From Blasia pusilla (lineage: Eukaryota; Marchantiophyta; Marchantiopsida; Blasiales), in contig CM114271.1 in NCBI GenBank assembly GCA_050084515.1, forward strand, positions 47,988,001-48,052,000: 64,000 nucleotides of DNA, in the 5' to 3' direction. Every line of letters starts with the position of its first letter. Position 1 is the stretch's first letter. Below the pieces are notes generated by a model. That model worked only from the letters and a program-made list of their open reading frames with translations. It had not been told where the DNA came from and made no database searches. Below are positions 21,617 to 33,600 of this stretch, piece after piece. Made by a program: the position numbers and the translations under genes.

Positions 21617-21631
21617 AAGGAGAAAGAGACG
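21617..21631 (+). other. candidate polypurine tract
   Basis: AAGGAGAAAGAGACG follows the second X repeat. It is the best plus-strand primer site in the element, yet no LTR comes after it. This suggests that the terminal LTR was lost. Confidence 0.4.
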
Positions 21632-22071
21632 TTAGGCTTTATGATAGTCCCTGTCAATTTTTATCGGAATGTTCAATTCAAAATATTTTTTAACTTTGTT
21701 GTAGATGGTAAAGTTGTGCACGTTGTGCAATAGACGATGCGTAATTTGGAGTTGGGATCAAAAAGAAATGGACAATCTTGCAAAATTTCCAATGGTGGGG
21801 ATTTTTAGGGTTAAATTATTCATACCCTAAACCACCCGCTGCGTTGGTGGCAGCCTTTGCCGTCCATGGCCCATGTTGATGATCAACAGTCATTGTTAAT
21901 GGTCAAGTATCATCGTCACCGTCAACGGTACACCATCCATCGTGGGCTGCCGCCACCGCCTAGCACTGTTGAGATCCGCGTTCGGCCATTGCCCACCCTT
22001 GGTTGCTATTGCCGCCATTTCGGAGTGGAGATTCTTCCACGACGAGCGTTGATTCTCTGACTTGCGCCAAG
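21632..22071. other. unassigned remainder of the insertion in hAT copy 1
   Basis: About 440 bp that includes CCATCG/CCGTCAACGG-type low-complexity text around 21880-21960. It shows no similarity to hAT copy 2, whose homologous sequence resumes at about 22072. No gene seen. Confidence 0.4.
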
Positions 22072-24010
22072 TGTTTATCTTGATTTCCGAGAAACACCCT
22101 TGTCTCCAAACCTTGAGTTTGTGTAGATGTACACCTAATCCCTGGCACCCTTGTTGGTCAATTTATTCCTATGCTTTGTTATGGATAAAACCATAACTAC
22201 TCCAATTTCTCTTGGTTGAAGAGGAAGAAACCACTTGTGCTAATATGGACTTAGCCACAAAGCGCAATGTTTGCGCATTTTCTTCGTGCATGCTCCATCA
22301 ATCAAAGGGGCTAAGTGAATCGATAACTTCCCTACCAAACTCGTCCAGAAATAGTTCCACATGGTTCACAATATTGCCCAACTTTCGCAAATAATTACCT
22401 ACATAAGAATTAGCTTTGGTGACATTGAGGCCATGCACCCCCTTTGCATGAAAATTTAGATATTGTTTGAAATCTCTCATGCACTCAACATTTGAAGTGA
22501 TATCTTGAACACTATTAAGAAGATTCTAAGGGGCGAGGATGTAGCCTATTGAATGCAACTTGTTGTGGATAAGTGCCCATGACCTAGAAATAACATCAAC
22601 CATTTCCGTAGCATTGGACATTTTCACAAAGAAACCGCAACGCCTTCCCTTCATACTGGGCCACAGAGTTATAGAAAAAGAATAGACCGCTTCCATTATC
22701 TCAAATATGTGGCAATAAATACGCATTGTCATTGCTTTATGCCCATCACACTCTCTTAACAGAATAATAGTTGGTAAATCAGCATCAAACTACTCTTCAT
22801 CTTCTATCCAAAAATCGTGATTGGCCATAAAAGTCTCAATCTCTCGTGCCTTTTCCCTTGCCTCGTATTGCTCCCATTAAATACTCCCTAAAATAATTTG
22901 TGGAAATTATGGCTTCCATGAATTTGGCCATCACCCAAGTTCTAGTCCTCACAAATATTACCATCTCACGAGCTTGTGCAAAAATCCTGTTCACCCGAGA
23001 TTATTTACCTCATTCTTCACATGTTAGATCAAGAGAATGTGATACGCATCCACCCCAAAGAATATAAGAAAACTTTGCTTCGATTAGTCTCTTTGTTGCT
23101 CGCTCATTACTAACATTGTCTATTATAAGTTGCAACATACTTTTCTTGATTGATATGCATGATAGTCCTCTCTATGTGACCTGCCAACCATTCTGCCATT
23201 TGGGACTCCCCCTTGGTGTCTACCGACTCAATCATGATCTCACCTTGTGGACATGAGACCATGATGTTCACTAAAGACTCACTCCTCACATTGGTCCAAG
23301 AATCCTTGATGATCTCGGCCCCCAAACGCAAATTATCCAATATGCCATCCACCTTTTCCTTCATCTTTCCCATATGTTTCTCAAGTAGGGTGGTGCGCAA
23401 CGAATTATAACTAGGATGTGAGTAATCCTTCACTCTTGTTGTTGCCAACATTGCTTGTTTGATAGAATCTTTCCGTACTACATTGAATGTTATTTCACAC
23501 TCATATAAACACTCCTCCCACATGTCATTTGCAACTTTTATTCCTTGGATGTTGAAAGAATCCCTCTAATCAGCTTGCTTTGTCCCATAACTATGAGTCC
23601 CTCGAATCGGCCCAGCAACACCATTGCATTCCTTTAGACTATCACACGGTGGCATGTGTGCAACCCCATTAACATTTGGTACAACATTAACACTATTTCC
23701 TATCTTTCGCAAACCTATGTATAATATAATGGCGTTGTATCCACTTCACTAGAGGATCTCATTTCCCTTCTGTATCCATTTCCCACAAGTACCTTGTTTC
23801 AAAGGTCCCATTGCATACCAAGAGGGACCTTCACATATAATTTGGCATGATGGGTATCTTGATTCCCATCTTTTGTCTTTTGTGTCTCTCTTGCAAAATA
23901 CTCCACCATCTGCGCGATATGATAAGTTTTCATAAAACATGAGCAATACTTACACCGCCATATGCTTGATGTTCTACCTTCTATTTGTACTTCTTTTTAA
24001 TGTTCCTTCA
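22072..24010 (-). pseudogene. hAT transposase copy 1, main part
   Basis: The minus strand is collinear with hAT copy 2 (51918-54115). A DUF659-type N-terminal catalytic region lies at 23110-23523 (FNVVRKDSIK, SYNSLRTTLLEKHMGK, KDSWTNVRSESLVNIMV with the first Asp of the catalytic centre, then SCPQGEIMIESVDT). It breaks by frameshift at YVATYNRQC, where copy 2 keeps the TDNASN Asp motif. The middle part (22526-22732) and the linker (22298-22480) are in different frames. The hAT C-terminal dimerisation block begins near 22072-22200. The copy is cut-and-paste transposase debris. Confidence 0.8.
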
Positions 24011-24239
24011 CGATATGTTTGAGTTCTTTGGCTTTGGTCATGACTATAGGCACACACTAACCTCACCCAACAATATTTGGATAATTTGCAATAAATTTAC
24101 AAATCCGATAAAATGCAAGAAAAATAAAATGCAAGATATATCGAGCGATAAAATGTATGCAAATTACACCAAATATTAATTTTTAATGCTCCAATAATAA
24201 ACTTTTAACACTCACTATGAACAAGAAAAAAATATGCTA

Positions 24240-24990
24240 ACCTAGATAACCGAGATAACTTAAATTATGAGGGTTATCCCGTAGCAAAACATATTCTCAC
24301 TTATCAAGTTCAACTATCTATGAAGAGAAAAACTTCAGAGAAAGAGAGATGTAGGGAGGAATAAGATTGTGAGGGTATACAAAAAATGAGAGAGATGTAG
24401 GGATGAATAAGATTGTGAGGGTATACAAAAAATGAGAGGGATGTAGGGAGGAATAAGATTGTGAGGGTATAAAAAAATGAGAGGGATGTAGGGAGGAATA
24501 ATATTGTGAGGGATACAAAAAATGAACAAGTTTATATAGGGGAGGATGGAAGGAAAAGAATGAACCCTTATAACTCCCCAAATCATCTATCCCCACTTAC
24601 ACTTTATTACTAAACCATCTCCACTAATCACTATTTAGCAAATATGATTTTGCTCTCCTATCCGATTTATTTTTCACATATCCTAACCTCTTTATCTACA
24701 TTTATTTCCAACTAACCTATTTTCCAATACAACCACCCTATTCAATCATATTTTTACATTCTCCTTTCTTTCTCCACCAATACTATTCCCATTTTTTCAG
24801 TTACTTTTATTTCTAACTAACCTATTATCTACTACAACAACCCTATTATAATCCCTCAAGCCTTCAATCACCCTTCCCCTACAAAAATTGCATTTAAGTC
24901 CACTCGAACTTTGCTTCATCTCGGTTGCATGCCATCAACCTGCTAGTAGCGTGCCAAGGTCGCCTTAGCCCGCCATTTTCTCATGCGCTC
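24240..24990. other. hAT copy 1, 5' untranslated flank
   Basis: This AT-rich stretch matches 54270-54890 next to hAT copy 2 (ATGCTAACCTAGATAACCGA, CATATTCTCACTTATCAAG, GTTTATATAGGGGAGGATGG), including a TATATAGG box read toward the transposase. It is therefore part of the transposon, probably its promoter region. Confidence 0.6.
24342..24525. repeat. four tandem copies of a 46-bp unit
   Basis: The unit GAGAGATGTAGGGAGGAATA followed by AGATTGTGAGGGTATACAAA occurs four times with minor changes. hAT copy 2 has a single unit plus a (GA)n run at the same place, so the array expanded in copy 1. Confidence 0.85.
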
Positions 24991-25560
24991 CAAGGCTTTT
25001 GTCGAGCCCGCCCGTGAACTCCAAGGCACACGCTTGGCCCACCCTCCGCTCGCTTGGCCTGCCCCGAGCCCGCAAGCCCACACCTGGCCAGCCCGCGCCT
25101 AACCCATCCCCAAACCCTTCCTTGGCTTGCACTGCCCGCCCTCAGGCCCGCCCGCCCCCCAACTTGCCATGCCCGTCCTCGGCCCACACCAGGCCTGCCC
25201 CTTGCACGCTTGGTCTGCCCCCAACCCGCCAAGGCCGCCCTAGGCCCGCCCTTGCCTAGCCCGCCCCCTAGCTTGCTAGGCCCGCCCTCGCTCCACATGT
25301 ACACCATGCTTGCCCCTTGCCCACTTGGCATGCCCTCGCCCCAGACTAGGCCTGCCCCCAGCCTCCAAGGCCCGCACAAGAGCCCGTGCCTGGCCTACCT
25401 ACAAATTGCAAGCCCGGCCCTTGGCACGTTAACCTGCGATAGGTGCGCAACCCTGCGTGGGAGCTAGCGCATAGCCTGCCTCCATGCCCGCTAAGCCTGC
25501 CCTCGGCCCGCACCACGCCCGCCCCTACCCCTCAAGCATGCAATGGGCCTGCCTCACTAC
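24990..25560. repeat. C-rich degenerate GCCCGC array, hAT copy 1
   Basis: Irregular repeats of AGGCCCGCCC and CTTGGCCTGCCC-like units, strongly C-rich on the plus strand. The position equals that of the CG-rich array at 54890-55830 beside hAT copy 2. The open frames of 86-137 codons here are proline-rich artefacts of composition. Confidence 0.7.
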
Positions 25561-27300
25561 ATGATAATGATAACAACGATTTTCATGACAATGACAACAA
25601 CGCTTTTGTAGCACAAAATGACACTACAAGTATGTGCTCTACTCAGGTAAATATTCCCTATTATGCATCTGCCCTTGCAACTTTTTCTTTTCTCTTCTTT
25701 GGTACTTAAGGCGTATCAATAGATTCCATCAACATACATGGACTTTGCTAACATGATCTTGAGTGATATCAACAACATACTCCACGCACAACCACCCCTT
25801 CATATTCAGCCGACCGAGAACCAAATGTGGTTTAGTGACAAGCTTGGAATGGGATGAGCCTTTGGGAGTATGGAGTGACTAGTAGATAGATACAAGCAAT
25901 AATATCTCAAAGGCAAAAATGGAATGAGAAATTTAGATTACACACCAAGGATACACCTTCCACAAATATAAAATTTCTCTCTTTCTTTTTTTACGTGTCT
26001 TTAATGTTGGTACAATGCCATGTTTTTTAACAAAGCTCTCTTAGAATACGGATATTAGTCTTATAATTCTCAGATCTTTAGAAAGAAGCACTCATGTTCA
26101 AAGCTATAAACTTCAAGGAGACCTCACTCATAAGGACCCATGCTAACAAATTATATGCCTACATGCATGTGGTAGGATTATCCTAGACCAATTGCGTACT
26201 TTGTGATATCAGTTCCATTTGCCTATCAAGATGCAAATAGACTCAAAAGCATTGAAGGCTTCCCACTTGATAAACCGTTTAAAATTAGAAAAGACCAATG
26301 GTGAACTCCCATACTTTGTACCCCTTGAGTCAGATCCATCTACACTGCTGATTACGCGTATCTTACCACCATTTCCACCACTTGCACAACAACCTTCATG
26401 CTCTGTGATTGACTTTGATTTATTTATCTACAACAACATAGACCTTGTTTTGTCACCAAGAAAATGCAAGTATGCATGAATAGGTATATTTTGTTTCATT
26501 TTTCAACTTTTTCATTACTTGAATCATAAGTTTTTTAACTACATATTCTATTAGATTCACTACTACATATTCACTAATACCATTTTCTCTTTCTTTTCCA
26601 CATTTTTCATTATATTCTCAATTTCTTTGATAAGTTATATCACAAGTTTTCGTAATCGATATTATCTCGGCTCCACTATTACACATTCACTAATAATATT
26701 TTGTCTTTCTTATGCAAATTTTGGATTAAATTTATAGCTTCCTCACTTCTACATGCAAATTCCTGAAACTTAGTTTTAATGACTATTTTTGCATATCACT
26801 AAATTTTTGCCACATTACATCAGTGTTCACACTTTTCCAAATCCATTATCTCAAAGCGTGAGATTTTTTGCTCATCTTTGCCTACCGGCATTCCATAATC
26901 TACAATAAGAAATTTGTATATCTTTGTACAGTTACATTTTTGAATGTTCCAAATGGATTTCAAATCTAACATTAGAAATTTTATACTTATGTGACCACCA
27001 CTTCAAAGCTTCATTTGGAAACTTTGTTACATCATTTCTCTCTTTCTTAAATACCAACTTCTTATAGTTTTTCTTTGAATTTTTGCCATAAATAAAGCTA
27101 AACTATCTTGCTAAATTGCTTCTTAATTGATTCACGTTTATTGCGTTGTGCATGCTCAGGTCAGAACAGGAAGATATTGAAGACGTCGACCATACTCAAC
27201 TAGTGCTGTCAATGCGTCAAATCATCATAACTAAGTGGAATCCCATTCAAATTTGACCCCACTTGATACACATTCCCCCCTTTCACTTCACGTGTATCGT
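25561..27300. other. AT-rich region without recognised genes
   Basis: Short open frames such as 26219-26479 (PYFVPLESDPSTLLITRILP) look like neither a known family nor a spliced gene. The TTTCTTTTT/CATTTTTCA texture is repeat-like. Nothing further can be supported. Confidence 0.4.
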
Positions 27301-27301
27301 G

Positions 27302-27560
27302 CAATAATGGCACAACTAGATAGCTCTAATAATCAGATTAACAAGCTAGAAAGGACAATCACAAACATTAGTCATGAACTCTCTGCCCTCTATGAATAAA
27401 ATGCTATCCCTATGGATATTGTTTCAATTCTAAAGGAAAAATTGAAGGATGCAAAGACTCACTTCAAGGATTTTTTGAAAGAGGTTGAACCGTTGATAGA
27501 CTATAGTCCCAAGATGTAATTACAAGCTGGGATCATTCAATCCTTACTCCGACGTTATAC
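27302..27560 (+). pseudogene. remnant of an unrecognised coiled-coil protein (copy 1)
   Basis: From GCACAACTAGATAGC onward the frame reads AQLDSSNNQINKLERTITNI, then after a stop ILKEKLKDAKTHFKDFLKEV, EPLIDYSPKM, a stop, and LQAGIIQSLLRRY. The minus strand at 39165-39430 encodes QAQFKDFLKEIEHLIASNPK and LQLQVGIIQSLLR, plainly the same family. Heptad-like leucine and charged residues suggest a coiled coil. I do not recognise the family. Both copies are broken and lie in repeat-rich DNA, so an ORF of an unidentified mobile element is likely. Confidence 0.55.
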
Positions 27561-28860
27561 AACAAGTATTTTTCCATCATCACCTTTGTTTTTCATATCG
27601 GAATTCATTTCATTACACTTCAATATGATTCTTTGACACTACATCTTTGTATTTATATACATCATGCCTAATAACTTTACTTTATTCATTTCACACTCCT
27701 AATGCTGACATTGTATCAATTACTACACAATGCATAATAGTAAAATGTACCATGCACAGATATGTTAACTTTCACCCGTTCCATATAACTATTGCACTCT
27801 GCAACCTATATTGCATTTTGAGTTCTTTGTTAATGTACCTTGCAAGTGTTATCTCCAAGCATCCACTCAAAGTGATTTTGTACCTACTTCAAGCACAACT
27901 ACAGAAAAATCCTTGGCTTTGAATAATATTTCTTTCTTTCTTTTCCGCACTCAATGTCAATACATCTACCCGCACTTGAACTTTGAATCAACCGTTCTGT
28001 CACTCTAGACTACAATTGTCATGCTCTTAGTGAAGTAATATTACTCTATAAACACTATTTCTCTATGAGCTACACTATTTTTGGACAAAACATTACTATA
28101 CTTTCATATTTGTGCATTGAAGTTTTTCTCAATACTTGTGTTATTTTGGAATACAATTTTCATGATCTCAATAGCAATAATCTTATTCTTCAAAAGACTT
28201 TACTTATTGAACTTCTTATTGGCAAAGTCCCTCATATACATATATCCATTAATTGATTCTTATTAGAAAACTACAAGGTTTACTTGAGTTCCACTCTTCC
28301 CTCCCATTCAATCTATCTCACAAAAAAGGAGCGTGTAATTCCATGTACACACTGCTTTTTCAATCACATACTTAAAAAAGATGCATGCTTATATTTAAGA
28401 TTTCCTCACTCAGACTCTTATCATTATAGTTTTCTTTCTCTACACCTATGCTTTCCATATATCAAACAATTTGCCAACGATCCAATTTTGGGATGAAGTT
28501 TAGGTTTCATTCTCTTTATCTGGTACAAATAATGCTCACCCTATCATGAATCATTCAATCTATCTCACAAACCGAGTTCTATCCCAACAAAAACTCACAA
28601 AAATATTACTCACCCTACCATATATACTCGATAAGCCCACACACACTCGGTGGTATGGGAATAAGTCATTCCCGAGTATCTTTATCACAATAACGTTTTA
28701 TTTATTTCCATCACTTAATTCCCTTACCAAGAGTTTCTCACAAAATTACACCACAACCAGAACTTATCATCTTCTTACACCTATATGCGCGAGCTGCTAT
28801 CCTATCCAATTCCTGGCCGCATAGTAGTTCATGAAAAGGAGAGAAAAGAGAGAGATCCAC
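27561..28860. other. AT-rich intergenic DNA
   Basis: Many short open frames with Ser/Thr/Leu-rich, low-complexity translations. A block ATTCAATCTATCTCACAA recurs at about 28307 and 28555. No gene or RNA signal recognised. Confidence 0.4.
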
Positions 28861-30289
28861 CAGGACGAGGTATTCGATATCAAAGCCTACATGTCAGGGC
28901 CGTAAATTAACGAGGACGCGAATGGATTCACAAATCGGACGGCGATCGACGAAGGCCGGAGCGCGAGGAGACCGGTAAACCAAAATCTGGACGATGAACA
29001 CGTCGCGGAATCTGTCCAATGAAATGAAACGATCGCTCCTTCCACATCGCATTGTTCGCCACTCACCTGCATGGCGAGTTCGGATCACCAATCTCAGCAG
29101 CGAACGGCCAGGAATGCTCCCAGTTTTCCCGGCTGAACTCCCGGCGCTCTTGAAGAGCTCGACTTCGTACGAAAATGCACGGGAAGCTTCAGAAGTCACG
29201 ATCAAAGGTGGCAGAGCCCAAAAAGGTGTAAGAATTTGCTCGACGAACCCGCCTTAGACAAATCTAGCTCACTTGTCTTCTGTAGTCTTGCTCGGACCTC
29301 GCGGAGCCGGTTGGATGGACGGTGCGCACGCAGAGAATCATTCGGTGGAGGGATGACGCGGTAGCAGTCACGATCGAAGGTGGCAGTGGGCGGAACGAGC
29401 GGGAAAGTTTCGTTCAACGAAAAATGTTTATGGAAATGCAAGAAGTACCAAGAGAGAGTTGGGAACGAAGAAAGCGGTAACCCTCTGAAATCTAACCTCA
29501 CTGAGGATCAGTTTACAGAACCTTCCTGCTGGTTACACCTGTCCTTGGAGAGTCCTCACGACACGTGACACTCCTGTTTACACGGCAATTCACTAGTATC
29601 AGCTAAATGATGAAGAGGTGAAGATATTCGTGTGGAGTTCCCTCGGTGATCTGGCCTTGAACGTACCTACGTCTACGTACATGATGTGCACTTGGTACTT
29701 CCATGGTTTCGGGTACCGCGCTTGACTGGAAAGTCTTGTGACAAGTTAACGAAATTGCTAGTTGCCAAAGTTGCCAGCCGTCGGACCAGATGTTCACGTA
29801 AGTTTGCGGCCGTTGGAATTCATGTGGGCGAAGGGTGGAGGTCAGACGTTTTTGGATCAGAAGCTCGCAGAGGTTTTCGGCTGTTGAGATATACGGGGCC
29901 TGTCCATCTTCTTGTGTTTCCCCTGTTTCTCCCCGGTTGGACGAGTTGTTTGCTCTTCCTTGCTACGGACTGTGAGTTTAGACTTAGTCGGCTGATGGGA
30001 TCCGCCTCGCTTGTTTGTACAAGTTCTCCCGTAACTTTTCTTCTTGGATTCCCCTACCTAAACCCTAAACCCTTTCTTCGCAAGGTTCCCAGGAGGATGT
30101 ATTGGATTAACCGTCTTCCACACGGCACGATGCATGTTGACTTCTCATTCAGTCCGCAGGATTGTGGTCCTAAGAGTCAGGACTAGCTGTAGGCACAGAC
30201 ATCCGTGGCCATCAAATCAACGAATTGCGGATCAGCTGGGTTTCCGTGAGTGAATTTGCTGCGTCAGCGCCTTACTACTACAGAGGCTG
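28861..30289. other. CpG-containing upstream region of the P450 gene
   Basis: Base composition shifts from AT-rich to balanced with many CG dinucleotides. Open frames here (e.g. 29686-30186, 166 codons) show no family signature, and GATCGAAGGTGGCAG-like blocks occur twice (near 29200 and 29370). It is probably the distal promoter or an unrecognised exon-poor transcript. Confidence 0.35.
30060..30072 (+). promoter_or_regulatory. telo-box AAACCCTAAACCC
   Basis: An exact double plant telomere-type motif lies about 540 bp upstream of the P450 start codon. Telo-boxes occur in many plant promoters and bind telomere-repeat-binding and Polycomb-recruiting factors. Function here is inferred only. Confidence 0.6.
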
Positions 30290-30297
30290 TATATAAA
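30290..30297 (+). promoter_or_regulatory. TATA box TATATAAA of the P450 gene
   Basis: TATATAAA stands about 320 bp before the ATG at 30611. If used, it implies a 5' leader of roughly 290 bases. It is the only good TATA element in the 500 bp upstream that I noticed. Confidence 0.5.
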
Positions 30298-30610
30298 CTC
30301 GCTCACATGTGTCGTGAACTGATCGATTTGCTGCCGAAGCAAAACAGCACTTGGAATTGTGTGGAACCGGCACTCAAAGCGTGTGGTGAAGAAGGGGCCC
30401 ATCCCATCAGCGCTGCCCCGCGCAGACAGCGACCTCACGATAGAGTGAAATGAAGAAAGCACTGCAATGAGAAAGTGACCGGGGGAATTGGAGTTGGATT
30501 CTGTGAGCGTCAGAGATACCCCACTGAATGCACTGGTCTGATTAGGAAAATTCCTCGCCTAAAGGATGATGTGGTGAACGACACCGTTGGGTAATCTGAG
30601 CGCGGGAGGA

Positions 30611-33600
30611 ATGGCTGGAAGTAATTTGAATGCTAGGACTGATGGTGGTGGCTGCCCTCTCCATAATCTGGATTGGGCGACTATAGCTCCAAGGCCGGAG
30701 ATTATTGCAGCTCTAATCTCCATCGTCTGGGTGGCTCTGTATGTAATTCTGTACGGGTGGGCGAGAAGAAATCGTCCTGGACCCAAATGCTGGCCACTGA
30801 TAGGATGCGTGCCTACCCTTCTTTCCAATTGGCACCGTCTTCATGATTTTTTGTTGGATTGTTTTCAGAAGGACAAGGTGTTCTGGTTAACTTTCGGCTT
30901 TGGGCAGGATAATTTATGCACTGCAGACCCCGTCCACGTCGAACACATCCTGAAGACAAACTTCGCCAACTATCCCAAGGTAAACTTGAACTTTGTGGGC
31001 TCTGCTATCTAGGTCCGCAGACAGTGTGCCCAGACTTAAATTCAAAATTAAAGTCTTCCTCCATTGTTCGTACAGATAATCTTTCGCTGATGGCCTTCAA
31101 TTTTTTGTTGTGGCAAATAGCAAAAAGAAACGATTTATCAGCAGTTGAAGTTGCAGGGGAGTGATCAAAGTGTCATCCGGATCCTTCAGCTTTTCGAGTA
31201 GGTTAACATCACAGTCGCGCAGTCAGCTCTTTGGTCACCACGATTTATATACTTTGATATGATTGGCGCCGAACTTTACATCAATACTAGTGACGGTCCG
31301 CGTCCTCCCCGCCAGTGGAGATCATAATACCACACTTCAGAAAATTCAGTTTAATACCCCACCCGTAGTTCTACAGTTTGTGCCGTGCTGTCAGTCAACA
31401 AGAGTTGTAACACAATCGACCTTACCGGAAATATGATGCCGAAACTTCACTGACCAATCTTGCAGCTTTTGGTCTTTAAAACTAGGTTACTGAGCTTGGA
31501 AACCAGCTCTATTGACACCATCTTACCAATTTTGGAGTTGGATCTTCCCAAGGAAAAAGTACCTTGAAGGGAGTTCTAGAAGAGTGCTTGTTCAGGGTTT
31601 ACCCAGCGTATAGAGGATGATCCACTGCTTTGGTTACGGCTTTCACCAAATACATCTGCTCTTGTTCCCACCGTTCGGATCCTGTGGGAGCTGGATTAAC
31701 AATGGCTTGAAGTAACCCGAGATAGAGACGGAACTCATTAGGTAGTACTTGCGGTAGCCTTGCAACCGTAGACTGCCCAACTGGCTAGGATGGGTGCGGG
31801 AGAAGGAAATAGTGAAATAAAGTACCAAAGGAGAGAAGGGAGAGTTCTCTCATGTGGTATGAGTGCTCGCCGTCTGTAATATCACTGTTCAGCTTCCATG
31901 TGTCAGCCAATAAATTCTTCACAATACAGTCTTACTGGAGTTTTACCCCATCCTTAATCCCAGGACATTGACACAGTGACTGGAGAAAAATCAACTGAAG
32001 CACTTATTGTCTCAGGAGAGCCTCCTGCAAACTTAAGGTACCTAGAGAGATATGGAGTGTATCCAAATTTTGTAGAGGACTTCTGATGGGTTTCCTGAGG
32101 ACTTCTGAGGAGTTTTGATCAGCTGTTGAGGGTGATTGCATCCATGTGACAATATAACTAGAATGCTGTAAAATATGCAATGCGTTACAAAATCAGCATG
32201 TGTCTTTTGTTGGTAGTTTGACTGTATGATTTTGAAATCATAGAAAACTTACTGTCAGCTGGTGTTTGGTCAATTAATGATTTGACGTCAATCTCTTCGG
32301 CACGTACACCCATGCTGGTAAAAGCCAAGATGTTCCAATTAAAATTTTGTCATAAGAGAGTTTTCTAACTGATTTAGTTTCTGGGCTATTTGAAGGGAAG
32401 GGTGGTTGCTGAACCCATGAAGGACCTTCTGGGTAAGGGGATATTTACTTCTGATCACGAAACGTGGAGGCAACAGCGGAAGGTGGCCAGCTTAGAGTTC
32501 TCATCAGGTCACTTGCGGGACTTTGGTACTGTTGTCTACAGAGAACTTGCCCTGACAATGGTTCAAATTGTTTCCACTTTTGCAGATGCACAAAAATCGA
32601 TGGATATGCAGGTGAACGCCCAGTTTCTTCCTCCCTGGTAGCATTTTGTTGTCAAACTGTTGCCTTCTTGTGTGGGATTATAGTTGTCCAGCTCAGTTGA
32701 CATTGTTGGCTCACATATACAAGATTTGTGTGGATTCAGAGTTCTTAATTTCAGAGCCCAGTGCGCAAGCCTTACTGGTTTGGTCTTGCCTCCAGATGTT
32801 GATGTAGAAATGTTGTGACTTGAATACTGTTTTAGTGAGTTGGCAAGAGTAGATTCTGATGCGCTAGCTCCGTGAACCTGGGTGGAGGCAGAAGAGAATT
32901 GCATGGGCAGGGCATATGGTGGAAGGGACAGCACAAGGTCCAACTAAACTAGATCTAACCAGAAGAGTAAACTAGTGACTATCCTTTCAATTAAGTTAAC
33001 AGACGTCTGACTGTGGTCTACTTCTAAATGCAGTTTAAAAACTTAATCATAGTTTGATTTCAATTTGAAACCAAAGATTAAAAGGCATTGCTCATCAAGT
33101 AGTGCCTGTTGTAGCCTTGCGACCATAGACCCATGCCCGATTTGGACAGTGGTAGAGAAGGACGGGTCGAGAGAGACATAGAAATTAAGAAGGTTCCATA
33201 CGGTAAATGATACACAAGAAATAAATCAAGCCTGTGAGACCCAAAGAGCCAAAAGGTTAAAAACCTATCACAAAATAATAAAGCAAATGAAGAAAAAATC
33301 ATATAAGCCTAATCTCAGTGAATGCATGAAACATTGGTGTGATGAATAATTATGTCTCTGACGCAACAACCTTAATCATAAAGCACTAACTGCAGTTAAA
33401 ATTAAAAATTTGAAACATCCATTTGATGAGCTTCTCTAATCTCTACATATCTAGGACATTTAAAAAACAAAAGTAGTGTAATGATATGAGACGAAGGAGA
33501 CTCATAAAGTTTGGAGTCCTGACCACACAGAAATTTGGCAAGTTCTAGGTATCAATCAAGAAGCTCTTTACAACAAAGTCTACCTCACTTGGTTGGGATC

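Noticed and set aside
29686-30186. 166-codon plus-strand open frame upstream of the P450
   Set aside because: No family signature, no plausible start context, and it crosses the telo-box region. Likely chance in balanced-composition promoter DNA.
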